Under the pieces are notes generated by a model. That model saw only the letters and a program-made list of their open reading frames with translations, made no database searches and was not told the origin of the DNA. A stretch of DNA of 64,000 nucleotides from Peptococcaceae bacterium (GTDB lineage Bacteria; Bacillota; Desulfitobacteriia; Desulfitobacteriales; Syntrophobotulaceae): assembly GCA_012517475.1 (NCBI GenBank), contig JAAYUV010000062.1, positions 1 through 64,000 of the forward strand, given 5' to 3'. Of the stretch, positions 36,062-46,246 are shown piece after piece. How positions within the stretch are numbered: position 1 is the stretch's first letter; the number at the start of each line of letters is the position of its first letter. The position numbers were made by a program, and so were the translations under genes.

Positions 36062-38407
36062 ATGATTGAACTAATTAAAAAAGGAGTTTACTTGTTAAAA
36101 GACCGGGTAATCATGGAAGGGGCGGATCAACTCCCGCTGGAAGAGGCAAACAAACGTCTGCTCAGTGAAAACCTCTCTCCTCTGTCAGAAAAAGAGATTA
36201 GCCGGGAAAAAGCGCAAACCGGTACCATTGCCTATAACATATTAAAAGACCATAATTCCAGCGGAGACCCAAGAAAGCTAAGGTTAAAATTTGATGCACT
36301 TACTTCTCATGATATTACCTATGTTGGTATCATTCAGACTGCAAGAGCCAGCGGACTAAAGGAATTCCCGGTTCCCTATATTCTTACAAACTGCCATAAC
36401 AGTCTGTGTGCCGTAGGCGGAACAATTAATGAAGATGATCATCTTTTCGGCCTGTCGGCTGTTCGCAAATATGGAGGCATTTATGTTCCCGCTCATTTGG
36501 CGGTGATTCATCAATATATCAGAGAGATGCATACCGGCTGTGGTCAGATGATTCTTGGCTCGGACAGCCACACCCGCTACGGGGCGCTTGGAACCATGGG
36601 GATTGGCGAAGGGGGACCTGAGATTGCTAAACAGCTCCTGCAAAAAACATATGATGTGGCCTATCCGGAGGTTATTGCTGTTTATCTTGAGGGACAGCCG
36701 GTTAAGGGGGTAGGGCCGCAGGATGTTGCACTGGCGATTATCGGCGCTGTATATAAGATTGGATTTGTTACCAATAAGATACTTGAATTTGTCGGGCCCG
36801 GAGTTGGCAATCTCAGCGTTGATTTCCGGAATGGTATTGATGTAATGACCACCGAGACAACTTGTTTGTCCTCAATCTGGCGTACTGATGAAAAGGTAGA
36901 AGAGTATTATCGAGTCCATGGAAGGCCTCAGGCGTTTAAGAAACTTGATCCGGGTGAAGTAAGCTACTATGACGGGGCTGTTAAAGTGAATTTAAGCAAG
37001 GTAGTCCCCATGATTGCCCTTCCCTTCCATCCGAGCAATGCTTACCCTATTGCAGAACTTAACCGCAATGCTGAGGATATCCTTCGGGAGATAGAGATCC
37101 AAGGGCAAAAACAGTTGGAAAATCCGGATATCACATTTACTTTAAGGGATAAGCTGGTCAATGGACGACTGAAGGTGGAACAAGGTGTAGTTGTAGGCTG
37201 TTCAGGCGGAACCTATGAAAACATTACCGCCATGGCCCAGATTCTTAAAGGCCGCTCCATAGGAAGCGGAGAATTCGCTTTAAGTGTTTATCCTTCAAGC
37301 CAGCCGGTCTTTGCAGAACTCATGGCCAATAAGTCAATGGAAACCCTTGTTAATTCGGGAGCCACAATCAGAACTGCTTTCTGCGGCCCATGTTTTGGCG
37401 CCGGAGATACCCCTGCAAATAATTCGCTTAGTATCAGGCACGCAACCCGTAATTTCCCGAATAGGGAGGGATCGAAGCCGACAAACGGCCAAATCGCATC
37501 AGTAGCCTTGATGGATGCCCGTTCCATCGCTGCAACTGCGATGAATGGCGGAATTCTTACTCCGGCTACAGAAGTAGATTATAACGACGAGTCTATTCCC
37601 TACCGCTTTAATAATCAGCCCTATCTGAACAGGGTTTACCAGGGGTATGGCAAAGCTCAGCCCGAAGCGAGCCTCCGACTGGGGCCTGGGATTGCCAATT
37701 GGCCGGAAATCAGGGAGCTCCCGGAAAATTTACTGCTGAAAATATCCTCGGTTATTCATGATCCGGTAACAACTACGGATGAATTAATTCCCTCGGGGGA
37801 AACATCATCTTTTAGATCTAATCCTTTTAAACTCGCGGAATTTACCCTTTCCCGGAAAGATCCCCTATACGTTAAACGGGCAAAATCAATTCAACAATTG
37901 GAAAAGATGAGGCAGGAATTTGTGTTAACAGGTGAACTTTCCGAAGAAGTGCTTCATGTTTTCAAGCCTCTTATGGATGAACAGCATACCGGCACGGAAG
38001 TACCCTCGGGACTGATAAAGAATACCGGATTAGGCAGTGTGATTTTTGCTGTTAAACCAGGGGATGGATCGGCCAGGGAACAGGCTGCTTCCTGCCAGCG
38101 GGTTTTAGGCGGAGATGCCAATATCGCGGTTGAATATGCAACCAAACGTTATCGCAGCAATGTAATCAACTGGGGAATGATTCCGTTTACCATTAACCAG
38201 GAAGATATTAAGAAATTAGCTGTTGATGATTACATCTTTATCCCTGGAATTCGGAAGGTCATTTCGGATGGATCGGAAAGTGTTCAAGCGGTGATAATCA
38301 ATCAGGAAAAGAGATTCAAACTGAATTTGCGTCTTGAAAATTTGTCTAAGGATGATCGGGACATCATTCAGGCGGGATGTTTAATAAACTATTATGCTTC
38401 TAAATAA
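36062..38407 (+). CDS. Aconitase-superfamily hydratase, copy 1 (YbhJ-like)
   Basis: 781 residues of the aconitase superfamily, most like the uncharacterised YbhJ type rather than AcnA or AcnB. The Fe-S ligands are present: C380 (GCSGGT), C441 and C444 (FCGPCFG). Substrate-site patterns include GSDSHTRYGALG and the swivel-domain GDGSAREQAAS. The start at 36062 has GGAGGG upstream. It follows the GntR gene. A second copy at 39.5 kb is about 85-90% identical. It probably hydrates or isomerises a tricarboxylic acid; which one is unknown. Confidence 0.85.
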   Translation: MIELIKKGVYLLKDRVIMEGADQLPLEEANKRLLSENLSPLSEKEISREKAQTGTIAYNILKDHNSSGDPRKLRLKFDALTSHDITYVGIIQTARASGLKEFPVPYILTNCHNSLCAVGGTINEDDHLFGLSAVRKYGGIYVPAHLAVIHQYIREMHTGCGQMILGSDSHTRYGALGTMGIGEGGPEIAKQLLQKTYDVAYPEVIAVYLEGQPVKGVGPQDVALAIIGAVYKIGFVTNKILEFVGPGVGNLSVDFRNGIDVMTTETTCLSSIWRTDEKVEEYYRVHGRPQAFKKLDPGEVSYYDGAVKVNLSKVVPMIALPFHPSNAYPIAELNRNAEDILREIEIQGQKQLENPDITFTLRDKLVNGRLKVEQGVVVGCSGGTYENITAMAQILKGRSIGSGEFALSVYPSSQPVFAELMANKSMETLVNSGATIRTAFCGPCFGAGDTPANNSLSIRHATRNFPNREGSKPTNGQIASVALMDARSIAATAMNGGILTPATEVDYNDESIPYRFNNQPYLNRVYQGYGKAQPEASLRLGPGIANWPEIRELPENLLLKISSVIHDPVTTTDELIPSGETSSFRSNPFKLAEFTLSRKDPLYVKRAKSIQQLEKMRQEFVLTGELSEEVLHVFKPLMDEQHTGTEVPSGLIKNTGLGSVIFAVKPGDGSAREQAASCQRVLGGDANIAVEYATKRYRSNVINWGMIPFTINQEDIKKLAVDDYIFIPGIRKVISDGSESVQAVIINQEKRFKLNLRLENLSKDDRDIIQAGCLINYYASK

Positions 38408-39317
38408 CTTGGAACACATCTTTTGTTATCTTAATAAAATCAACTGCTATCCGGGGCAGATAGGTTCCTTGTTTGAAGGCAATGGCGAGGATCCTGGGAG
38501 GTACCGGATCATCTAAAGAAAAAAGCATGGGCGGCTCCGGGAAGCTGCTGAACTTACTGATTGAGGCCAGGGAAAACGTTACACCCAGACCGGCTGCAAC
38601 CAAAGCGTTTGCTGTATCTAAACTCTTTGTTTCCAGCAGGATTCTGGGTGTGAATCCCATTTTTCTGAATACTTCATTGGCAATTTGCCGGAGTCCCTGG
38701 CCATGGTGCAATAATATAAAGGGTTCATCCTTTAACCAGTTCAGCGAAATGGAAGGGTATAAACTATTTTTATTATACTTAGCTCTGGCCTGAACGGGGT
38801 GGCCACTCGGAAGGGTAAGCAGAAGTTCCTCACTGAGGATGACTTCGTAGGCAATATCTTCAGACTGAATGGGAAGAGCCATAACTGCAAGGTCAATTAT
38901 CCCTTTAACCAGCCAATCTTCCAATTCTGCAGAAGTTCCTTCCATCAGTTTTATTTCTACTTGCGGAAATAGTCTGTAAAAAATAGGAAGTACTTTAGGC
39001 AGAAGAAAAGTGCCCCGGTGCGGTGTAATCCCCAGGTTGAGTCGTCCCCGCCGTGTTTCAGCGATATCCTCCATCTGGTGAGTTAATTCTTTCTGCATCG
39101 ATAAGATGTTTCGGGCCTTTTCTGCAAATATTTCTCCCGCGTAGGTTAGTTTGATAGGATTTGTTGTTCGATCAAATAACTGAACATTCAGCTGGTGCTC
39201 CAGATTTAAAATATACTGGCTAAGACTTGGCTGAGTAATATAGAGTTTTTGAGCGGCCTTAGAGAAGCTTCGTTCCTCTGCTACTTTTAGCATATAAACC
39301 AGATGACGGAATTCCAT
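38400..39317 (-). CDS. LysR-family regulator between the hydratase copies
   Basis: 305 residues from the ATG with AGGAGG. The helix-turn-helix lies at about 4-60 (FSKAAQKLYITQPSLSQYI), followed by a substrate-binding-type effector domain. It converges on hydratase copy 1 with an 8-base overlap and is divergent from copy 2, so it probably regulates copy 2. A matching upstream element before the CitMHS transporter suggests it controls that operon as well. Confidence 0.88.
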   Translation of the reverse strand: MEFRHLVYMLKVAEERSFSKAAQKLYITQPSLSQYILNLEHQLNVQLFDRTTNPIKLTYAGEIFAEKARNILSMQKELTHQMEDIAETRRGRLNLGITPHRGTFLLPKVLPIFYRLFPQVEIKLMEGTSAELEDWLVKGIIDLAVMALPIQSEDIAYEVILSEELLLTLPSGHPVQARAKYNKNSLYPSISLNWLKDEPFILLHHGQGLRQIANEVFRKMGFTPRILLETKSLDTANALVAAGLGVTFSLASISKFSSFPEPPMLFSLDDPVPPRILAIAFKQGTYLPRIAVDFIKITKDVFQVI

Positions 39318-39399
39318 ATTAGTCGACCTCCTGGGATGATATCGGACACCCAATATAATTATGTCAGAAACCAAATATAACTAAAAGCCTATGTCGCTT

Positions 39400-39442
39400 A
39401 CAATACTTATATTATTTGACTAATTTGTATTTTGAAGACAAC
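39400..39442. promoter_or_regulatory. Shared upstream element, copy A
   Basis: AATACTTATATTATTTGAC, AATTTGTA and ACAAC occur in the same order and spacing as in 41931-41976 before the CitMHS gene. It lies in the LysR-hydratase 2 divergent region and is a candidate LysR-binding or promoter element. Confidence 0.55.
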
Positions 39443-39522
39443 CAATTTGTTTTTAAATCAATACTGCTTTATCTATGTAAATTACTTTTATTCCAATTTG
39501 GAAAAAATTAAGGGGGAATATG

Positions 39523-41862
39523 ATGATTGAATTAATTAAAAAAGGAGTTTATCTGTTAAAAGGCCGGGTAATGATGGAAGAGGCAGATCAACTCCAGCTG
39601 GAAGAGGCAAACAAACGTTTGCTTGGCGAAAACCTCTCCCCCCTGTCAGAAGAAGAGATTAGCCGGGAAAAAGCGCAAACCGGCACCATTGCCTATAACA
39701 TAATGAATAAGCATAATACCAGCGGAGACCCAGGAAAGCTAAAGTTAAAATTTGATGCGCTAACTTCTCCTGATATAAACTATGTTGGAATCATTCAAAC
39801 TGCAAGAGCCTGTGAGCTGAAGAAGTTTCCGGTTCCTTATATTCTTACAAACTGTCATAACAGCCTGTGTGCCGTAGGCGGAACAATTAATGAAGATGAT
39901 CATCTCTTTGGCCTTTCTGCCGCTCACAAATATGGAGGTATCTATGTTCCTGCTCATTTGGCGGTGATTCATCAATACATCAGAGAGATGCATACCGGCT
40001 GTGGCCAAATGATTTTGGGCTCAGACAGCCATACCCGCTACGGCGCGCTTGGTACCATGGGTATTGGCGAAGGGGGGCCCGAAATTGTTAAACAGCTCTT
40101 GCAAAGAACATATGATGTGGCCTATCCGGAAGTGATCGCGGTTTATCTTGAGGGGCAACCGGTTAAGGGAGTAGGACCGCAGGATGTTGCACTGGCGATT
40201 ATCGGAACAGCTTATAAAGATGGTTTTGCTAAGAACAAGATCTTGGAATTTGTCGGGCCTGGAATTAGCAGCCTCAGCGTCGATTTCAGGAACGGAATCG
40301 ATGTGATGACGACGGAGACAAATTGTTTATCCTCAATCTGGTGTACCGACGAAAAGGTTGAGGAATATTACAGTACTCATGGCAGGCCGGAGGCTTATAA
40401 GAGACTCCAACCGGCGGAAACCTGCTATTATAGCGGGGCAATCAAAGTTGACTTAAGTAAGATCGTTACGATGATCGCCCTTCCTTTCCACCCCAGCAAT
40501 ACCTACCCCATTGCAGAACTTAACCGCAATGCTGAGGATATCCTCCGGGAGATAGAAATCCAAGGGCAAAGACAGTTGGAAAATCGGGATATTACATTTA
40601 CCTTAAGGGATAAGCTGGTTAATGGACGACTAAGGGTGGAACAAGGCGTAGTTGTAGGTTGTTCGGGCGGAACCTTTGAAAACATTACCGCCATGGCCCA
40701 GATTCTTAAAGGCCGCTCCATAGGAAGCGGGGAATTTGCCTTAAGCGTTTATCCTTCAAGTCAGCCGGTTTTTGCAGGGCTCATGGCCAATAAGTCAATG
40801 GAAACCCTTGTTAATTCGGGAGCAACCATCAGAACTGCGTTCTGCGGTGGATGTTTTGGAGCTGGAGATACCCCTGCCAATAACTCGCTGAGTATCCGAC
40901 ATGTAACCCGTAATTTCCCGAATAGGGAAGGATCGAAACCGACAAACGGCCAAATTGCATCTGTAGCCTTGATGGATGCCCGTTCCATAGCTGCAACCGC
41001 CATGAATGGGGGAATTCTTACCCCTGCTACAGAAGTAGATTATAACGATGAGTCTATTCCCTACCGCTTTAATAATCAACCTTATCTGAATCGGGTTTAC
41101 CAGGGGTTTGGCAAAGCTCAGCCTGAAGCGAGCCTCCGACTGGGTCCTGGTATTGCCAATTGGCCGGAGATCAGGGAGCTTCCGGAAAATTTGCTGCTGA
41201 AAATATCCTCGGTTATTCATGATCCGGTAACAACCACCGATGAATTGATCCCATCGGGAGAAGCATCGGCTTTCAGATCTAATCCCTTTAAACTCGCGGA
41301 ATTTACTCTTTCCCGAAAAGATCCTCAATATGTTAAACGGGCTAAATCTATCCAGGAATTTGAGAAAATCAGGAAGGAATTTCTGACATCGGGAGAGCTC
41401 TCGCAGGAACTTTTCGGTATTTTCAAACCCCTTGTTGGTGAAAATTCTGATCCTCAGTATGTCAGGGAGCTGATAAAGAATACCGGATTGGGAAGTGTGA
41501 TTTTTGCTGTGAAACCCGGGGATGGATCGGCCAGAGAGCAGGCTGCTTCCTGCCAGCGGGTTTTAGGCGGAGATGCCAATATCGCGGTTGAATATGCAAC
41601 CAAACGTTATCGCAGCAATGTAATCAACTGGGGAATGATTCCTTTTACGATAAATGAAAATGATATCGGGAAATTAGCTATTGAGGATTTTATCTTTATC
41701 CCCGGAATTCGCAGGAGTATCACGGAGGGTTCGGTACATGTCCAAGCTCGGATTATAAATCAAAATGGAGAAACCGAACTTGTTCTCAAACTGGAAAATC
41801 TCTCAAAGGAAGATAGGGATATTATTCAGGCGGGATGTTTAATTAACTATTACTCGAAATAG
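39523..41862 (+). CDS. Aconitase-superfamily hydratase, copy 2 (YbhJ-like)
   Basis: 779 residues, collinear with copy 1 from MIELIKKGVYLLK onward and with the same cluster ligands C380, C441, C444; the cluster loop reads FCGGCFG instead of FCGPCFG. Differences concentrate in residues around 80-100 and 290-320 and in the 640-660 region, while long blocks elsewhere are identical. An ATG one codon earlier (39520) is possible, but 39523 fits AAGGGGG and the copy 1 start. It is controlled from the LysR-divergent region. Substrate unknown. Confidence 0.85.
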   Translation: MIELIKKGVYLLKGRVMMEEADQLQLEEANKRLLGENLSPLSEEEISREKAQTGTIAYNIMNKHNTSGDPGKLKLKFDALTSPDINYVGIIQTARACELKKFPVPYILTNCHNSLCAVGGTINEDDHLFGLSAAHKYGGIYVPAHLAVIHQYIREMHTGCGQMILGSDSHTRYGALGTMGIGEGGPEIVKQLLQRTYDVAYPEVIAVYLEGQPVKGVGPQDVALAIIGTAYKDGFAKNKILEFVGPGISSLSVDFRNGIDVMTTETNCLSSIWCTDEKVEEYYSTHGRPEAYKRLQPAETCYYSGAIKVDLSKIVTMIALPFHPSNTYPIAELNRNAEDILREIEIQGQRQLENRDITFTLRDKLVNGRLRVEQGVVVGCSGGTFENITAMAQILKGRSIGSGEFALSVYPSSQPVFAGLMANKSMETLVNSGATIRTAFCGGCFGAGDTPANNSLSIRHVTRNFPNREGSKPTNGQIASVALMDARSIAATAMNGGILTPATEVDYNDESIPYRFNNQPYLNRVYQGFGKAQPEASLRLGPGIANWPEIRELPENLLLKISSVIHDPVTTTDELIPSGEASAFRSNPFKLAEFTLSRKDPQYVKRAKSIQEFEKIRKEFLTSGELSQELFGIFKPLVGENSDPQYVRELIKNTGLGSVIFAVKPGDGSAREQAASCQRVLGGDANIAVEYATKRYRSNVINWGMIPFTINENDIGKLAIEDFIFIPGIRRSITEGSVHVQARIINQNGETELVLKLENLSKEDRDIIQAGCLINYYSK

Positions 41863-41907
41863 AATTAATTCAGACCCCTCTCAGAATCAGCTTAGAAATA
41901 CTCCGTA

Positions 41908-41976
41908 TATAGTTTAAGAACTATAATATTTATAATACTTATAGTATTAGACCAATTTGTAGTTTTGTGATACAAC
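41908..41976. promoter_or_regulatory. Palindromes and shared element before CitMHS gene
   Basis: TATAGTT..AACTATA (41908-41925) and ATACTTATAGTAT (41935-41947) are palindromic. 41931-41976 matches the element at 39400-39442 closely. These are likely regulator sites for the transporter-dehydrogenase operon. Confidence 0.55.
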
Positions 41977-42093
41977 ATAATTAATAATACCTTTGAATAT
42001 TTGGGTTAAACGGTAATGGATGTAGTCAGAAAACATTTTTAGTTTGCTATATAGAATAATCGTTAACATGGATTAGCATCAGGGGGAGTTAGA

Positions 42094-43398
42094 GTGGATT
42101 TTTTGGCAGTTCTGGGATTTATCATGATTATTTCCTTTATGTATTTGGTTATGTCTGAGCGTATGTCCCCTTTTTCCGCTATGATTATTATTCCGATCAT
42201 TTTTGGTTTGATTGCAGGTGCAGGGCCTGGAATAGGAAAAATGATGATGGACGGGGTCAAGGGAGTAGTCGGAACGGCTACAATGCTGATGTTCTCGATT
42301 TTGTATTTTGGAATTATGATTGATGCGGGTCTGTTTGACCCGTTGATCCTGAAAATACTCGAAGTTGTGAAAGGGGATCCGTTAAAGATCATAGCGGGGA
42401 CAGTCGTATTAAGCGCTTTTATGGCTTTGGGCGGAGACGGATCAACCACTTTTATGGTGGTCGTTACGACCATGCTGCCCTTGTACAAACGGATTGGCAT
42501 AAGTACGGTTATTCTGTCGGTCATGACGCTTATGACAACGAGCATATTCAATTTAGTACCCTGGGGTGGAGCGACTTCCCGCGTGCTTATAGCTTTAAAT
42601 GTTGAGGTTTCTGATGTCATTCTCAAAATCATGCCTGGAATGGGATTAGCACTAACTTTTATGTTAGTTGTTGCCTGCATTGTCGGAAAACGGGAACGGT
42701 CCAAACTGGGTTATACAACAATGAATGAAGAATTGCTTCAGGAAATTGCTGCCTCTGTTCAGCAGCGAAACACCCATCTCAAGAGACCGGACTTATTCTG
42801 GGTAAATCTTATTTTGACATTGGGTTTGATGTCAGGGTTGGTTTTTGAAGTTGCGCCTTTGGCTGTATTGTTCGAAATGGGGGTGGCTTTGGCGCTGATC
42901 ATCAATTATCCGTCGCTTAATGAACAGCGCAGTCGTATTGCTCAGCATGCCCCTAATGCGATAAATATCGCTACCATTATTTTCTCAGCAGGGATATTTA
43001 TGGGTATTTTTTCCGGAACAAAGATGTCTGACGCGATCGCTTTAAGTCTAATCAATATGATACCGGCTTCTTTAAGCCATTATATGATATTAATAACTGC
43101 CTTGATCAGCGCTCCGATAACATTCTTAGTAACGAATGATACGTATTATTTTGCCATTGTTCCTATCTTTGCGAAAATAGCGGCGAATTACGGTATTGAA
43201 CATGCTCAGATTGCCAGGGTATCTCTGATGGGACATTCGGTACATTTTTTGTCGCCTCTGATCGGATCAATTTGGCTGCTTCTTGGAATGACGGAGGTTA
43301 GTTTAAGGGATCTTCAGAAATATGCTTTCCCTTTGGCTTTAGGGATTATGACAATTTACATATTAACTGGGATCGTTTTAGGATTGATTCCGGTTTAA
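42094..43398 (+). CDS. CitMHS-family citrate:cation symporter
   Basis: 434 residues with about 12 hydrophobic helices, starting at GTG. The CitMHS family (Bacillus CitM/CitH) imports citrate complexed with a divalent metal, driven by protons. Recognised by FSAMIIIPIIFGLIAG, FMALGGDGSTTFMVV and VTNDTYYFAIVPI. It is followed 26 bases later by the dehydrogenase gene, forming a two-gene operon closed by a terminator. It is a second, separate route for tricarboxylate uptake in this window. Confidence 0.9.
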   Translation: MDFLAVLGFIMIISFMYLVMSERMSPFSAMIIIPIIFGLIAGAGPGIGKMMMDGVKGVVGTATMLMFSILYFGIMIDAGLFDPLILKILEVVKGDPLKIIAGTVVLSAFMALGGDGSTTFMVVVTTMLPLYKRIGISTVILSVMTLMTTSIFNLVPWGGATSRVLIALNVEVSDVILKIMPGMGLALTFMLVVACIVGKRERSKLGYTTMNEELLQEIAASVQQRNTHLKRPDLFWVNLILTLGLMSGLVFEVAPLAVLFEMGVALALIINYPSLNEQRSRIAQHAPNAINIATIIFSAGIFMGIFSGTKMSDAIALSLINMIPASLSHYMILITALISAPITFLVTNDTYYFAIVPIFAKIAANYGIEHAQIARVSLMGHSVHFLSPLIGSIWLLLGMTEVSLRDLQKYAFPLALGIMTIYILTGIVLGLIPV

Positions 43399-43424
43399 TA
43401 TTAATAAATGCAGGGAGAAATTAT

Positions 43425-44582
43425 ATGGATAAGCTTACAGTTGCCAAGGAAAAGTTTGAAGAAAACGTAAAATCCGAGCTGGCTAGAATTGCCAAAATGA
43501 AGGAACAAAAAGAATTATTGGATTTTTGTCAACTGGACAAGGTGATTATCGGGGTTGTAGATGGAGATGGTATCGGGCCAATTATCATGGAACAGGCTAA
43601 AAGGATCATCGATTTGCTCCTAAATATCGAAATCAAAAGGGGCATCGTGGAGGTCCGAATCATTGAAGGTCTAACCATCGAAAACAGATCCCAACAAATG
43701 AAGTCAGTTCCGGATGAGGTTCTCGACCAATTAAAAAAATGCCATGTCATACTGAAAGGACCCACTACTACCCCCAGAGCCGGTGACCCTTGGCCAAATC
43801 TCCCCAGCGCCAATGCCACTTTGCGCAGGGAGTTGGATCTTTTTGCCAATATCAGGCCTGTGCGCGTCCCGGAAGAAGGGATTGATTGGGTATTCTTCAG
43901 GGAGAATATTGAAGGAGCATACATTCTAGGCAGCAAAGGGATAGAGGTAGATGAAGATTTGGCTATTGATTTTGTGGTCACAACATCAATAGGTTCGGAA
44001 CGAATTGCGAGAGCTGCTTTTGAATATGCCCGAAATAACGGAAAAACCAATGTCACTGCAGTTACCAAAGCAAACATTGTCAAGTTGACAGATGGAAATT
44101 TCCTTAAGGCCTGTAAAAAAGTAGCCCTGGAGTATCCGGGGATAGAATTGCAGGAGCGTTTGGTTGACGTGGTTGCGGCAAAACTTGCCGACAAAGAGTT
44201 TAACCAAGGACTCGAGGTTTTTGTCTTGCCAAACCTTTATGGGGATATTATCTCCGATATTGCGGCGGAGTATCAGGGCGGATTAGGAACTGCAGGCAGT
44301 GCAAATGTTGGCAATAGGTACGGCCTGTTTGAGGCTATTCATGGAACAGCGCCATTTTTAGTGAAAAACGGAAGAGCAAAGTATGCTGACCCGAGCAGTG
44401 TATTAAGGGCCCTGGTAATGCTGTTAAGACATATCGGTTATATTAATAAGTCAGCGAAACTGGAAGAAGCGTTGGATATCTGTACAAAAAAAGAGAAAAA
44501 GATCTGCGTCACCAGTGACAGGGATGGCGCTTCGGCGGAAGAATTTACGGATTATATTATAGACACAATCCGTAGTCTATAA
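43425..44582 (+). CDS. Isocitrate/isopropylmalate dehydrogenase family enzyme
   Basis: 385-residue beta-decarboxylating dehydrogenase that oxidises a 2-hydroxyacid with a neighbouring carboxylate. Seen: VDGDGIGP, the substrate-arginine region LRRELDLFANIRPVRV, FFRENIEGAY, and the cofactor-site HGTAPF. An N-terminal extension of about 40 residues precedes the fold. Coupling with a citrate transporter and hydratases suggests isocitrate, but homoisocitrate or a related acid cannot be excluded. NAD versus NADP use is not clear from sequence. Confidence 0.85.
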   Translation: MDKLTVAKEKFEENVKSELARIAKMKEQKELLDFCQLDKVIIGVVDGDGIGPIIMEQAKRIIDLLLNIEIKRGIVEVRIIEGLTIENRSQQMKSVPDEVLDQLKKCHVILKGPTTTPRAGDPWPNLPSANATLRRELDLFANIRPVRVPEEGIDWVFFRENIEGAYILGSKGIEVDEDLAIDFVVTTSIGSERIARAAFEYARNNGKTNVTAVTKANIVKLTDGNFLKACKKVALEYPGIELQERLVDVVAAKLADKEFNQGLEVFVLPNLYGDIISDIAAEYQGGLGTAGSANVGNRYGLFEAIHGTAPFLVKNGRAKYADPSSVLRALVMLLRHIGYINKSAKLEEALDICTKKEKKICVTSDRDGASAEEFTDYIIDTIRSL

Positions 44583-44628
44583 TAGAATTCCGAAAAAATA
44601 CAAAAGATAAAAAGAATATGCTTATAAC

Positions 44629-44668
44629 AAAGAGGAATGCCCGATTATGAACTTGGGTATTCCTCTTT
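44629..44668 (+). terminator. Terminator after the CitMHS-dehydrogenase operon
   Basis: AAAGAGGAATGCCC (44629-44642) pairs with GGGTATTCCTCTTT (44655-44668), with one wobble. It closes the transcript. The rest of the 329-base gap 44583-44911 is A/T-rich and shows no gene. Confidence 0.7.
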
Positions 44669-44911
44669 CCTGTATTCTTAAAGCTGTTACCGGAATACAA
44701 TTTGCCGTTGGAAGAATATGGAACGATAAAAGGGAAATGAATACATTATAATTAATGAATTTTTTAAAGGTTTCCTGTATGATAATAATGACTCAATTTC
44801 ATTAGACTTAAGACGTTTATCATTTTTTGATAACATTAGAATACTATGTATTCGAACCATTAATGCACTTATTATTATTTAATAACCAAATAGTTGAAAG
44901 GATCTGGAAAA

Positions 44912-46102
44912 ATGAAGTTATCACAGCGTATTTTAGGGATTAAGCCCTCAGCTACTTTTGCGGTAGATGCAAAAGCAAAGGAACTCTTAAATCAGGGAAA
45001 AGACGTTATTTCTTTCGGTGCGGGAGAACCCGATTTTATATCTCCTCCTGCAGCGTTCGAATATGCAGAAACGGCTATGAAAAAAGGCAAAACACATTAC
45101 ACGCCGACTCCGGGAATTATAGAACTCCGGCAAGAAATATGCAATTATTATCAGAATCGTTTTGACCTGAAGTATACTCCTGATCAGGTCATAGTAGGCT
45201 GCGGAGCAAAACCTTGTATTTATGAAGCTTTGGCCGGGATTATCGATCCGGGAGACGAAGTGATTGTTTTAGCCCCGACTTGGGTTAGTTATATTGAACA
45301 AATTCAGTTGCTAGAGGGAAAAGTAGTTGTTGTTGAGACTCAAAACAATGATTTTATTCCGGCGTTGGAGGATATAGAGGCAGCAATTACCGACAAAACC
45401 GTTGCAATCCTTTTAAATTCTCCCTCCAATCCAACCGGGGTCATGCTGCCCGAAGACACGATAAAGGGAATCGGTCAAATTATTATAAAAAATAATCTCT
45501 GGCTTATCTGGGATGAAATATATGAACGTCTTGTCTATGGTCAGGCTAAGCATGTAAACGCAGTTCAAGTTGTTCCGGAATTGATGTCCAGGACGATGAT
45601 TATTAATGGATTCAGTAAAGCCTATGCAATGACCGGCTGGCGTATCGGCTATGTGATCGCGCCGAAAGAACTGGCTTCCAAGATCAACGCCCTGCAAAGT
45701 CACCTTACATCTAACCCAACTTCCATTGCCCAATGGGCGGCCGTAGGCGTTTTGAGACATAGCAACGACGACGCGATTAAAATGAAGGACATCTTTTCTC
45801 AAAGAAGAGATTTGATTTGCGGTCTTTTGAGGGATATGCCGCACATTACTTTCCCCGAACCGGATGGAGCTTTCTATGTATTTGTCAATGTTCAGCAGTG
45901 CATCGGCAAACAATATGAAGGAAAAGTAATAGAAGATGACCTTTCTTTCTGCAGTATTCTTTTAGAGGCTGAACTTGTCGCCGTTGTTCCGGGGAGTGCA
46001 TTCCTGGCACCAGGGTATCTGAGAGTATCCTATGCAAGCTCTACGGAAGTTATTGAAGAAGGAATGAAACGATTAAAACGTTTCCTTCAAAAAATTGTAT
46101 AA
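44912..46102 (+). CDS. Class I/II aminotransferase (aspartate-aminotransferase-like)
   Basis: 396-residue PLP enzyme. The Schiff-base lysine is K236 in NGFSKAYAMTGWRIGY; LNSPSNPTG binds the cofactor ring and the C-terminal LRVSYA holds the substrate arginine. The fold-type I layout is that of AspC/subgroup I-gamma enzymes. The start at 44912 follows AAAGGATCTGG; a TTG at 44894 is less likely. It lies after the dehydrogenase and before a DapA-like aldolase, so it may transaminate the 2-oxoacid made by that pathway; a plain aspartate or alanine role is equally possible. Confidence 0.85.
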   Translation: MKLSQRILGIKPSATFAVDAKAKELLNQGKDVISFGAGEPDFISPPAAFEYAETAMKKGKTHYTPTPGIIELRQEICNYYQNRFDLKYTPDQVIVGCGAKPCIYEALAGIIDPGDEVIVLAPTWVSYIEQIQLLEGKVVVVETQNNDFIPALEDIEAAITDKTVAILLNSPSNPTGVMLPEDTIKGIGQIIIKNNLWLIWDEIYERLVYGQAKHVNAVQVVPELMSRTMIINGFSKAYAMTGWRIGYVIAPKELASKINALQSHLTSNPTSIAQWAAVGVLRHSNDDAIKMKDIFSQRRDLICGLLRDMPHITFPEPDGAFYVFVNVQQCIGKQYEGKVIEDDLSFCSILLEAELVAVVPGSAFLAPGYLRVSYASSTEVIEEGMKRLKRFLQKIV

Positions 46103-46246
46103 AAATGGGAAAAAACATCGCTTCCTGAAACGCACAGGATATGTTATACTTATAATTCACCCTATGAAAAAAGTCACTAACAGCTGACATTGCATCATAT
46201 TTATTTACAAAGATAGATGAATTTTAAGAAAAAAGGAGGAAAAAGA

